64,000 bases of DNA from Siphlonurus alternatus (lineage: Eukaryota; Arthropoda; Insecta; Ephemeroptera; Siphlonuridae): positions 14,357,628 to 14,421,627 of the forward strand of contig OX463783.1 of assembly GCA_949825025.1 (NCBI GenBank), in the 5' to 3' direction. Position numbers and translations under genes: made by a program. Shown here piece by piece: positions 47,683 through 58,442 of this stretch; position 1 is the stretch's first letter, and each line of letters opens with the position of its first letter. The notes beneath the pieces were generated by a model, which worked only from the letters and a program-made list of their open reading frames with translations, made no database searches and was not told the origin of the DNA.

Positions 47683-49250
47683 GTAAGTTTTTGATATTCT
47701 ATATGTGTGCGATGCTTTGACGACCAGTGTTAGTGTGTGTGTGTATAATATGCGTTCGTAGATAGGAAAAGTGTCTTATCATATTTTTTTACTGATAACA
47801 AATTTTTTTCTAGCTATAAAAATTTTCTATCTGGTGCGCGCTATATTTTTACTACTAAAATTATTTTTGAAATTTTGTGTAAGTATATAATTAATTATTT
47901 TTATTACCGGTGTATTTTGTATTTATTCATTGGCAAAAGTTTTAAAGAGAAATTTAACTTCAATTTCTCTTTTGTTTATTTCTTATAATGAAATGCTTAC
48001 TTTGTACTTTCTAATTTTTTCCATACTTATTTATGTATAAAAAATATAAATAATTTTGGGACTTTGACCTCTTTTTTTTTTGTTTTGACTGAAAATATAT
48101 TTTTTAACCAATTACATTTGAATAAAAACGCGCGATTTTTATGAACGTATTATTTTTATCGACATAATTATTATACTCTATTTTTTTCCGGTGTTTTAAT
48201 TTCTGCTATGAATATTTTGACTTTTGTTTGTATTTTTAATACAAAATTAATTTATTTACGAACTGCATTTTTTTTTTTTTTTTTTAGTATTATAGCTAAA
48301 GAAGTGCTATCTTAGCGTAAAAATCTTTCCACGTATATTCAGGTCACTCTCTCGGCTAGATTACGAGCCTGCTTAGAGCGTACGTACAGCAGCAGAATAT
48401 TTTATATTATCGCAACTCAGCGGTGTGTATACATTCTCTTTTACTGTTTTATTATGTTATACGAGTACTGTTTATTATATACATAAAAATGTAATTATTA
48501 CCAATTTTTCTCTACTACTGAATATCCTAGCTTTCATCTGAACTGCATGTGCGCATTCGAAATATAAATTTAATGTTTAATTATAATTTATAATTAAGAT
48601 GCATAATTATAAATTATAATCTAAATGTAAAATCTAAATATTATTTTCTATGAGAATCTTAATTAATTGTTTTTTTTTATTAAATTTCTTATTTGTACTT
48701 AATTGTTTTTATAATTAAAAAAAATGATTGCAATGTACACTAGACTTAAATATTATATAATATACTATTTTAAGTATGGCCATTATATTATATGTATAAT
48801 TCTCAAATATATTTCAAATTTTACAATATACTAAAATTGGAAAGGCTAGAGATCTAGAGATCGATGTGTGTGTGTGAGAACATACAATTATTTTGCATGC
48901 AATAAATTAAAAAAAAAAAATACTACTGTATTTCAATTTAATACATATTCAATAAAATTAAATATGTTAGTGGATATGGGAAGATTTTACCTTTAGACTA
49001 GAGCTAGTTCATGCAGTGATGGCTCAACGACAATACCTTGCCCCCCCCCCTCCCCCCTACGTCCCTCTTAAAACTCTTCACTGGCACCATCTTGATTTTG
49101 AACTCTCCCCCCCCCCCCCCCCTCCGCTTCTCTAGCATCCCTCAGAACTCTCCGCTGGCACCATCCTGACTTTTGTGCTCCACCCCAATAATACCTGAAT
49201 GCCATTATGTTCTCCGCTGACACCACCACTAACTTATTTTGTCCCTACAG
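47683..49250 (+). other. Presumed psq 5' intron
   Basis: AT-rich with a CTCTCGGCTAG/GCGTACGTACAGCAGCAG patch at 48.34-48.42 kb that could be an alternative noncoding exon (weak CAGCG|GTGTGT donor). The C-rich tandem repeat is at its end. Confidence 0.4.
49040..49245 (+). repeat. C-rich imperfect tandem repeat before psq coding exon 1
   Basis: Three imperfect units built around CTCTTCACTGGCACCATC, CTCTCCGCTGGCACCATCC and TTCTCCGCTGACACCACC, at roughly 60-70 base spacing, with C-runs of 10-14 between the first units. The last unit reaches the polypyrimidine tract of the acceptor. Confidence 0.65.
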
Positions 49251-49407
49251 GATGGCGTCTCCCAGTGGACTGCTGGGCCAGCACTACTGCCTGCGCTGGA
49301 ACAACTACCAGTCGAACATGACCTCCGTGTTCCATCAACTGCTTCAAGACGAAGCCTTCGTGGACGTCACTCTTGCTTGTAACGAGGCCTCACTAAAAGC
49401 ACATAAG
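49251..49407 (+). CDS. psq: psq coding exon 1: start codon and first part of BTB domain
   Basis: This exon encodes residues 1-52 of Pipsqueak, a nuclear BTB protein that binds GAGA sequences and works with Polycomb/trithorax regulators in flies. Acceptor TTTGTCCCTACAG is followed by GATGGCG, so the ATG at 49252 is only one base into the exon. The protein starts [19 protein letters not shown], the typical opening of insect Psq. The exon ends after LKAHK at AAG|GTGAGT in phase 0. An earlier in-frame ATG at 49207 lies in the intron and is rejected. The exon is GC-rich compared with its AT-rich flanks. Confidence 0.94.
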
Positions 49408-50772
49408 GTGAGTCATGGGGGATTCATGCAGGTTGTTTGTCTCTAATATGCACATAGTATTTCATACCACATACTATAATAGGAAAAATATTCCTTAATT
49501 TTCTAATTGATTACTAAAATAATTATTGGAGAAATAGTAATAGGAGACTTGGTGGTCTTTATTTTTATGTAGGAGGGCAATTCCCTATGACTATACATAA
49601 CAATTTGAGATGTTGGTAACTTTCATAGAATTTCATTTCTAAAATAAACAATTAAGAAATTATACTAAATTGTAGTGTGTTAGTGTGTACTGATCATTTA
49701 CCGAATGTAAAACTGACTTGCTCTCAAATCAAAAGCAACTTGCATAGGAACCATAATATTAAAAGGGGAACGGATTATGGTCTTATACTTCATAAGTAGC
49801 ATATGTAGCCACATGGCAGGGAAACTTTAGCGGAGGAATTAAGGTGACAGATATAAATTTTGATCTATACCTACTCAACTTGATGTCGCATATAATACAC
49901 TTAAGTTTTTTATAAAATTGGGTTTTTAATTCACACTTTATTTGTAAACACCAAAATGTACACTCCTCGCCTCTGAAAAGTTCCCTTCTGCAATCTTGGT
50001 TAATCAACGACATGCCCCGTAAGAATAACACAGAGCACGTTGATTAACAAGGCTGCAGAAGGGAACTTTTCAGAGGCGAGGAGTGTTCACCATGCATATA
50101 TTTTTCCTCTTGAGAATATTACATACATAACATGACGCCATATCCCTTTACGGGGTAAGCCAGCAGCATTATTACCTCGGCCGTCTACAAATTGCCCTCC
50201 AAAGCACTCGATTCTTGCATACTCCACTTGCTTCAGAAATACTCATAACACTCTTTTGCCTTCTGCACTCTCTATTACACACTGTGTACTTTTAACACAA
50301 GACTTCTGTTCTTCAAACATTCTGAAAATATTATTTTTCAATAATAAGAAAACTCAAATACTAAAAAGTTTTACATAAAAGACTAATAATTATATTGATG
50401 AGTATTGACTAAAAAATTTATCAAGGAAAAATTTATTTCTGTCAACAGAGTTAAAATTTATTTCTATATGCATGAGGATGTGAAGATATATGTAAATTTT
50501 TTTACACACATATAACATATTGTAGTAAATTTATATTGATCTGTATTATATGGCTGCATGGTGCACCATTTTCAATTATAGTTTATAATTTATAAGGTAC
50601 TGTTCTCAAGATTGTCATTAATATGTATTTGTTAAATTTTTATAGTTTTCAAACCCTTATACATGAGTTAAACCACAACTCAAGCTGCATGGGTTCACAA
50701 TCTCCTTATAAATTACACCTCAAATATATTCTCTATCCATGCTACTGTCTAAACTGCTTTCTAAAATTTCAG
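49408..50772 (+). other. psq intron 1 (between coding exons 1 and 2)
   Basis: 1365 bases, phase 0, GTGAGT...TTTCAG. Carries the inverted repeat at 49961-50088. Confidence 0.8.
49961..50088. repeat. Inverted-repeat element in psq intron 1
   Basis: CACTCCTCGCCTCTGAAAAG and GTTCCCTTCTGCA mirror TGCAGAAGGGAAC and CTTTTCAGAGGCGAGGAGTG nearly perfectly. Arms of about 50 bases. Confidence 0.85.
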
Positions 50773-51388
50773 GTGGTGCTATCTGCATGCTCGCCTTACT
50801 TCCAAAAACTGCTACTTGAAAACCCGTGCAAACATCCGGTCATCATTTTACCAACAGAAGTTAATTTTACTGATCTTCAATTCATCATAGAATTTGTTTA
50901 CCGCGGAGAAATTGATGTAACTCAAGCAGAACTTCAGAGCCTGTTGAAGACTGCAGAACAATTGAAGATCAAAGGTCTTTGTGAGGTCGCAGCAAAGGAG
51001 ATGTCAACGGAGCCTCGGAGAATGTACCCTAAAGTAAAATTCTCAACATTCAGCAACAAGCGAAAATGTTCAGGGGTTGATAGTGTACGTCGTACAATTC
51101 TACAAGAGTTTGGAGAAAGACATCATGGATTAGAGCAATTTGAATTTCCACCAAATGGAATGATGATTATGAAATCTGAAATTCCTACGCCAAGTCATCC
51201 AATCAGAGAAGTGCGTCCAGAGGAAATTATCGACATGGATATTTCAAACAACAGCTACTCAGAGAGACAACAGGCATCCCCTGAACCCGAAAACTTAGTA
51301 CACAGGGAGAAGGAGATTCAGACGCTGGAAGAGACCACGGATGTCAATGCTAATTCATCAAAGCAACCAAAACTGCAAGAACCACAAG
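50773..51388 (+). CDS. psq: psq coding exon 2: rest of BTB domain and linker
   Basis: The exon covers residues 53-257 plus one base. It begins at the acceptor AAATTTCAG with VVLSACSPYFQKLL and continues through HPVIILPTEVNFTDLQFIIE, FVYRGEIDVTQAEL and EQLKIKGLCEV, completing the BTB fold at about residue 115. The rest is a linker with a basic patch (KFSTFSNKRKCSG), an IIDMDIS segment and an acidic, Glu-rich end. The donor CAAG|GTAATA leaves phase 1. The frame runs on into the intron to NNNMLI and a stop. This could give a short BTB-only form if the intron is retained, but there is no evidence that it is. Confidence 0.93.
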
Positions 51389-52625
51389 GTAATAATAACA
51401 TGTTAATTTGAATCCCTAGCTATTATTCTGTAGTCTGTACCAAAAGTTTTTGCTTATATGTGAGACTGTCAAATGCAAAAGCAGACATTTGATATTTGTG
51501 ATAAGAGCTAATTTTCTTATCTCTAAACTTAAAAAAAAAAAAAACTTTTTCGTCACAAACATTTAATTTTTTGTATCTAGCAGTCTCATATTCTCATCTA
51601 TGCTTCCTTTCATCCTTAATTAGAATTGGAAGATAAAAATTATGAAGGGAAGGGAGGATTGTGTGAAAAATAACTAATTGTAAGGTATATCTAAAAGTTG
51701 CTAAATTAAGTTGAAGAGACGTGATTATTTTGTACTGCTAATTTTTCTCACCTTCCAATAATAAACTAAAATTATGTATTTAAATGGTTTGTTTTCAGTA
51801 ACATCAGCTGAGCTATAATATAGTACTTCTACATTTAAGATAATTTGTGGTGTTTAGGAGAGCATTAATTATATTTAAAAAAACTTAACCCCTAGTATGT
51901 ATGCAACTTGTTCACCAGTAGTGTATTGCAGGTTGCATCTTCAAATTTTCAATGAAATCTAAAAACTGTGGTTTTTACTTTTTTGCATTTAAAAGGGATA
52001 AGGGATAAAGTAAAAATTAATACCTGTAATATTATAACAACAAAAAATAAAATGCAAAAATAATACCTTGATTCATCAGCTCAGCATCAGGCTTTATCTG
52101 TGCCCATTATAAAGTAATACTTATAATACAAAATCTACTTTTCAAAAGCAAGACTTTTAGTGTTTTCTAATATATTAAAAAAAAAAATAGGTAACTAACT
52201 AAACTAAAACATAATTTCACCCCCATATAGAACATGTTCAAGTACAAGTACATTTTTAAATTTAACAGCTACGAACTTGATTTTTTTTTTTTACTGATTT
52301 GATAATGAACAACTTTTGATTAATATATTTAGCATTAAATAATCTTACAGTGTACACATGCAGTCGTTGTCTCTAAAAAGTTCTGTTTGTAGCAATTAAG
52401 GCTCTGTGAGTATATCAAAATGGCGATGATTAACAAGGCTGCACAAAAATTAGAACTTTTCAGAGTTCTAGGATTGTACATCATTTATTAGTTCACTTAT
52501 TATAATAGTTCATTGTATCACAACTGACTTAATTCTTAATTCTGTGAATCAAATAGTCACAATCCTTTCCCTCAGTCACTAAACACTCTTGTCAAGATAC
52601 AAAGTCACCTGATTTTTGTCCTCAG
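51389..52625 (+). other. psq intron 2
   Basis: 1237 bases, phase 1, GTAATA...CCTCAG. Carries the diverged inverted repeat near 52.4 kb. Confidence 0.75.
52366..52475. repeat. Diverged copy of the psq-intron inverted repeat
   Basis: CTCTAAAAAGTTCTGTTTG left and GATTAACAAGGCTGCA with AGAACTTTTCAGAG right correspond to the element at 49961-50088. It lies in psq intron 2. Confidence 0.6.
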
Positions 52626-52741
52626 GAGGCGTGGCAGTGGTCCAACACCGTCTGCGGGATGTGATGGGAGTGAAAATCGAGATGAGAGGCGGAGAGGAGC
52701 ACCCCTTGGACATGGCCCTCGAGTCTCGTCACAGTGAGAGG
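52626..52741 (+). CDS. psq: psq coding exon 3: short linker exon
   Basis: A 116-base GC-rich exon bounded by TTTTGTCCTCAG and AGG|GTGAGT. It is too short for a simple reading-frame search but has an exact phase match: it enters in phase 1 and leaves in phase 0. It encodes residues 258-296, GGVAVVQHRLRDVMGVKIEM and then RGGEEHPLDMALESRHSER. The VKIEM block looks like a sumoylation-type motif (hydrophobic-K-x-E), common in BTB repressors; that is inference. No known domain. It joins the BTB part to the DNA-binding part. Confidence 0.85.
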
Positions 52742-54184
52742 GTGAGTCGACCAAAAACTGCAACTTACAAGCAGGACAGTTTTGAACTGCTTTGAAAAGG
52801 CCTACTGATATAGTTTGCGAATAAAGTCATCTTGGCATGACCGTCCGGTGTGCAAAATTTAGTGCATGATGTCACTAGCAGCTATAGGTATCATATATGT
52901 TTTTTTTTTGCTTGCTTCAAAGTAGGTATTTCTCTTCTAAACCTTACTTCCTTACTTGGTGTGCAGGATATGCTTGGGGTGTCTGAAAATCTGATGAAAA
53001 TAATTAGAAATTCAAAGACGTTTTTTTTTTTTTTTTTTACATCTTACAGAGGATTATACAAGCTAGTCATCACTTAATAGAGCTCCCTTCATGGAAGAAT
53101 TGTGCAATGTCGTTGCCTCAGAGTGCAAACATAATTTTTTTTTTGTACTTAAGATCAATATTTTGCATTCTGAGGCGACGTTGTGTCTTCTTGTCTCATA
53201 CCTGACAACTTTTCAAACTAGAAATTGGTACCTCATCCATATATGCACTAGTTTTTTTTTTTACATTTTCGACATTAATGTCAGAAAAGGACTATCTATT
53301 ATGCCTTTTCTCACCAAAAAGAGTTGTTTTTCTTGAGTCACTGTCCTTCAAATTTTTATTTCGGAGCACAGTTTGTTTTTTTCTTTAAAGTTGATTAATA
53401 TTACACCAAAATTTGCCAGCATTCATTAGAAGGTTTGAAATATATGATACTCCCAACACTTCACCTTAGTTAAGGCAAACATGACCAATAAATGTGTTGA
53501 TTACCCCAATATTGAATAAATTAATCAACCAATCAACCTTATAATAGTAGCCTGAAATAATATAATTCTCCTTAATTCAAAGAAATTAGCTGAAGAATGT
53601 GCCTTTGGTTATATAGAGCTGCTATTTTAATTGTCTTTATTAATGAAAACATTACTTATTACTTATTTGACCAAATTTTAGAAATAAATATTGAAAGTTT
53701 TATAAAAATTATTATTATTTTTTTTTTTTTTTCTGAGGAAGACTGCAGGTTTTGATTATGTAACTGTTACTCTTCAAGCATTTGTTTTAAGATCCATATT
53801 AATTGAAAAGAAATTCTAGTGTATCAAAAATACAATTGTAATCTATAAAATTAAATCAGTTTTCAAACAATTTTTTATCAAAATCCAATTGCAATCACTA
53901 GGTAATTCAAGAACCCAATGTGGTGATGAAAAAGTTGCATAACTTTAAGGGGTTACAACTAAAATTACATGGATATAATTTAGTCAGACATACTTGGTAG
54001 GTGTATTTAATACTGAATGAAATTACCTTACTCTTTTTCCCTTTAAATCCCTTTTTAAATATATATGAGCGGTTTTAGAATTTCAAATTCAGCTCTCTTT
54101 GTCTCAATTTTATTGTGTTCTCCGCTACATATAAAATTAAATGGTGTACCTGTTCCACTGTTTAACCATTTGTTTGTTTCACAG
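52742..54184 (+). other. psq intron 3
   Basis: 1443 bases, phase 0. An inverted pair TGTCGTTGCCTCAGAGTGCA and TGCATTCTGAGGCGACG (53108-53182) and the AATC-tailed repeat are the only notable items. Confidence 0.75.
53478..53540. repeat. Dispersed repeat with (AATC)-like tail, copy 2
   Basis: CAAACATGACCAATAAATGTG, TGATTACCCCAATATTG and TCAACCAATCAACC parallel the 34.3 kb copy. It lies in psq intron 3. Confidence 0.45.
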
Positions 54185-54263
54185 AGCTCTGCTGAAGAGG
54201 ACCACACTATGATGATCACACCGGAGTTGCTTGGACTAATCCCAACCTCTGCCCTACACTCAG
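54185..54263 (+). CDS. psq: psq coding exon 4: short linker exon
   Basis: A 79-base exon between TTGTTTCACAG and CTCAG|GTAAAT, entering in phase 0 and leaving in phase 1. It encodes residues 297-322: SSAEEDHTMMITPELLGLIP and then TSALHS. The MMITPELLGL segment is hydrophobic within an otherwise polar linker and may be a short interaction motif. The exon was found by matching splice signals and phases between exon 3 and the repeat exon. Skipping it would break the frame, since 79 is not a multiple of three, so it should be constitutive. Confidence 0.82.
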
Positions 54264-55263
54264 GTAAATGTCTCCTGAGCAAACATATCCACAGTTCTGC
54301 TGTCATATTTACATAGAATATGTTTCAAGGACAATGAACTTAATGAATTTTTGTTTCTGTTAACTGTAATGTCTTCCTTTACCAATTTTGCAAAAAATAA
54401 AAATAAAACTGAAGTAAAGATTGGTTTATACTGCGGCAGTTGTGGCTACACCACTATGGCTCACAGTTAATTGCTTGAGGTCACCAGCTCCCTGAACTTC
54501 TCAATCCTGTCCACGCCCACCTCCGCAGACCCCAGTAGATTCCATTCTCTCGCCGTCCTCCTGATAAAAGATTACTTTCCCACATCATTTGTTGCTTCCC
54601 TGATACTCAAGCTTCCATTCATGGTCCCTTCTCCCCAAATATCTCCCCCTGTCCACTTTTCCACTCATCTCCTCCCAACCCTTGGCGTTCCTTGTAATTT
54701 TGTACATTGTTGTCAATCTGGACAGGAATAATTATGCATTTTAATGTATGTATTCTTATTAGCTTTGTTGTCTTCAAAAGTTAGAAACTTCCAAAGATTT
54801 AATTCAAAAGGATTATACACGGGGATAAGGTGGATAAGGTGCAGTGATGAAGTTGATGAAAAATCTTTCAGTAGAGCAGTGTCATTTATAAATTTATATA
54901 ACTGTTTCTGAAAATCTGAAAAGTACAAATTGTTGTAGAAAATAATAAATATTTTTTTTTCATTTCCCCCCCCCCCCCTTCCCGTCCCAACAGTCTTTGT
55001 TTGAGAGAATGTTTACTACAATTTGTGCATGCTGCTCTACAAATTTTCAAATTTTCATAGCATTACTAGTGTCTTCTGCAAAATCCTAATAAATGCTCTC
55101 TAAATGTTTAAGAAAAAAATCACCTTTTTTGTAACAAGATAGAAGATAGAATTATTTTTTTGTAAGCTCAAATCAATTCTAGAGTTGAAATTTTGGCAAG
55201 TCTTTTTGTTTTTATTTCTTGTTTTTCTTTTCTTCATTTATTAATTCCTTTTTCCCTCTACAG
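54264..55263 (+). other. psq intron 4
   Basis: 1000 bases, phase 1. Contains the antisense LINE fragment and a C-run at 54967. Confidence 0.75.
54455..54640 (-). pseudogene. Degenerate non-LTR retrotransposon C-terminus in psq intron 4
   Basis: Read on the minus strand, SFIRRTAREWNLLGSAEVGV followed by DRIEKFRELVTSS matches the (F/R)-R-T-x-x-x-WN-x-L signature and the following amphipathic helix of LINE C-termini. A stop codon lies just before it (ATNDVGK*), and the frame breaks upstream. It is GC-rich against the intron and antisense to psq. Confidence 0.6.
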
Positions 55264-55985
55264 ACGTGAGCTGCGACATGCCACTACACAAGACGACCAA
55301 ACATTGGTCACAAGAAGACATGGATCTCGCCTTGGAGGCTCTCCGATCACAGAGCATGAACCTGACAAAGGCCTCCGCTACATTCGGTATCCCCTCCACC
55401 ACATTATGGCAAAGAGCTCACCGACTTGGAATCAACACTCCGAAAAAAGACAGCCAAGCTAAGACATGGAGCGAATCAGATTTAAATCTTGCTTTAGATG
55501 AATTACGAGCAGGTCGTATCTCTGCAAATAGAGCATCAAAAACCTTCCACATTCCTAGTAGCACATTATATAAAATTGCACGTAAAGAAGGTATTAAATT
55601 ATCAGCACCATTTAATGCTTCACCTACAACATGGAATAATGATGATTTAAATCGTGCATTGGATGCTATTAGAAACGGAGCATCAGTTCAGAAAGCTGCC
55701 TCAGAATATGGAATTCCTAGCGGAACATTATATGGAAGATGTAAGAGAGAAGGAATTGAGTTATGTAAAAATACTCCAGTTCCATGGTCTCCTACAGATA
55801 TGAATGAAGCTTTGGAGTCTGTGAGAATGGGAGAGATGAGTATTAACCAAGCAGCAATTCACTATAACCTCCCTTACTCATCTCTATATGGTAGATTCAA
55901 ACGTGTGAAATATGAAGCTACGGAAAATCATTCCAAGTTAGATTATGAGATGTACTCATGTTCTAGTGAGCCTGGGACTCATTGA
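55264..55985 (+). CDS. psq: psq coding exon 5: four tandem psq DNA-binding repeats and stop
   Basis: Acceptor TTCCCTCTACAG leads into ACGTGAGC, read in phase 1 as DVSCDMPLHK. The exon encodes residues 323-562 and ends at TGA 55983-55985. Four helix-turn-helix repeats of about 50 residues start at W337, W391, W446 and W497. Their turns are ASATFGIPSTTLWQRA, ASKTFHIPSSTLYKIA, ASEYGIPSGTLYGRC and AIHYNLPYSSLYGRF. Four psq motifs are what Drosophila Psq has; together they bind GAGAG. The whole protein (562 residues) is compact, without the long Gln-rich stretches of the fly protein. The first repeat uses GC-rich codons, while the following ones shift to AT-rich codons. Confidence 0.95.
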
Positions 55986-56990
55986 TATTTAATGAATTCT
56001 TTTTTACATTTATTATTGAAACCTGATGATAATGTTGTATCTAAATATACTGTATTATGATTTTAATGTTTATAAATTATTATATAAAGATTATTTTGTA
56101 ACAATTAAAGGTATTAAATTGAAGTAGATCCATTTTGCAACAAGGTTCATATTTAGATAAAGACCTGATAAAAATGGCTCTTATGTTGAAATGGATCTAC
56201 TTCATTTTGATAACAATTAATTGACTAGCAAATTGAGGAGGCAAGTTATTTTGACTTTTTTTCAACTGTATTTAATTATTATACATTATTTTGATTCCTG
56301 TTATAAATGACAAATTATTATAGAACTGAATGAAATAGCAATATTTAATACTTTGATTTTATCAATATTCTACTATTTATAGTTTTATTACATTATTTTG
56401 TAATGTACAATTCACTGCATTTTCTTCCTTCTGCTTTTTATTTAGAATTTATAAATAAATGTTTAAAAAATGTATTTGTAATTTTTGTAAAGATATTTTA
56501 ACATTATGTAAATAAGTTATATTTTTGTTCATTAGATTTTATACATTTTATAGATGTAACAAATTCAATGTATATTTTAATTGTAGTAATTATAGTGATT
56601 TAATGGTGTAAATATTTGGGTAAAAAGATTTCATGTAATTGTAGCAAATCGAGTTAAGGCGCTGTGATTTTTAATTGGTGTCGTAATAATATTATATGTA
56701 CTGGCAATTTTTATTCTGATTAATTGAAAATTGTTTATTTTTTTCTTTTTCTTTCAATTTTTTTCAAACAGTGACATTGATTTTTTTTTTTATGTAATAC
56801 AATTTTGATCCCACCTATATAATATTTATTTTGCACATAATATTGTAGCAATATAATATATTAAAAAAAAACTTTTAAAAGTTTTGAATAAATATATTCC
56901 TAATATTCAATAATTATCATTATTTTATTTTTTAAAAATAACAAAATTAATTAATTATGTTCCAAATACATATATTTTTTTGTAAATAAA
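55986..56990 (+). other. psq 3' untranslated region (limits inferred)
   Basis: AT-rich sequence after the stop. AATAAA signals occur at 56454-56459, 56887-56892 and 56985-56990, so transcripts could end near 56.5 kb or near 57.0 kb. A weaker ATTAAA is near 56.1 kb. The region includes the hairpin described separately. No other coding sequence is seen. Confidence 0.6.
56116..56208 (+). repeat. Hairpin in the psq 3' UTR
   Basis: The arms are 56116-56143 and 56183-56208. The core GAAGTAGATCCATTT pairs with AAATGGATCTACTTC without mismatch, and the outer bases mostly match. The loop is about 39 bases. Arms and size also fit a small inverted-repeat element that landed in the UTR. Confidence 0.7.
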
Positions 56991-57204
56991 GCTTTTAATG
57001 ATTATAAATTTTATTTTAATTTTTACAACACAAAACACATACATATTTTTTTCCACCCAGTGTAGCCTTTATTACAAATGTAGCCAAACAATTAATATGT
57101 GTCCACCTTGCCAGATTATCTCTTCTTGAGGTTAGGAAACTTTTTTAACAATCAAATTTGAGGTTTAACGACTTATTGATTTAGGGAACTCCCTTCTGTA
57201 TATA

Positions 57205-57710
57205 TTGTCCTTTGTCCAGAATAATGACGAGCTATGTATCATGCTTGTATGCAACAATGAGCTATCTGCAATACAGTTGAGTGCAATTTTATTATGAGCT
57301 GTATATTGCAATAATGAGCTATCTGCTACCACAATCTCATGTACAATATATAATTAGCTGTCTGCGCTATTTCAGGTGAGAGAAATAAAATTAATGAGCC
57401 TTATTATTTTATATCTACATACTTACAGCTCTTAATTGCACTCGATCACCTGATATATCGTCCCTTGTCCGCAATAATGAGCTATCTGCTTTCACAATCT
57501 CGTTGCAATAATGAGCTGTCTGCTATTTCAGGTGAACGCAATTATGAGCTGTAAATTGATATATATAATAAGGCCTGATCATAATTGTGCTCACCTGAAA
57601 GAGCAGACAGCTCATTATTGCAACAAAACCGTGGAAGCAGATAGCTCATTATTGTGGACGAGGGACGATTATAGTAGATAGCTAATTATTCCAGGACAAG
57701 GGATGACATC
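57205..57710. repeat. Foldback element, family 6, expanded copy
   Basis: Nine forward units of the type AATGAGCTATCTGC and three reverse-complement units (GCAGATAGCTCATTATT) over about 500 bases. Ends are CTTTGTCCAGAATAATG and CATTATT/ATTCCAGGACAAGGG. The units are spaced irregularly. It lies just downstream of the psq 3' UTR. Confidence 0.75.
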
Positions 57711-58442
57711 AGTAAAGTAGTTAGAAAGCTCGTTTTTGCACTTAATTGGTGACATGCATATGATCGTGGTAGACATATATTTCAGACGGGATTCTAGTTT
57801 ATCCTTAACAAGTTTCCTAACATTAAGAAAGATGATTATAGGAAATTAAGACACATTAATTACGTTTGAGTATATCAATAAATGTATTTATTCCTATATA
57901 ATGTAAATTTTAGTATAGATTATAGAATAATTAATGTTACTAAATTTTTACTATTTACATAAACATAGCACATAGATAATGTGTTAAAAATTACATAGAT
58001 TATCAAGACTAATGTAAGTGTTTATAAATATACAGACTTAGTCAAAATTAGTGGAATAGATGGAAATTAATCCACTCTTTTAGACCAAAACTGTATGTAC
58101 AATATTATAATTATGTGCATCATAAAATATCAAAAAATGCAACAAAATTGATAAGAATTTATAAGAATATTATATTTTGTATTGGTGTTTATATAGATAT
58201 AAAATTTAATAAGGAATTTTTTTAATTCAATCTTAAATTGACAATTTTTATTTGATGAAAATCACATTAAAAAACTTCTAATTAAAATGAGTTTCTAAAA
58301 TTAAAGAAATCCATTTAAAATATATTTAATTCTGTTTGACAATCTATAAAAAGCAAGTTCCTAATATCAATCTATCTCTTGTGTGTGAATAAAAAAACAA
58401 ATTGCTTCTTTTTTTAGTATAGTTTCTGGAATAAAGAATAAG

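Noticed and set aside
50623..50772. Extension of psq exon 2 upstream to an ATG at 50623
   Set aside because: The acceptor at 50773 joins AHK to VVLSACSPYF exactly as in the BTB family; the extension is intron sequence.
54065..54316. Plus-strand frame running through psq exon 4 as a separate small gene
   Set aside because: Only 54185-54263 has splice signals and phases that fit; the rest is intron.
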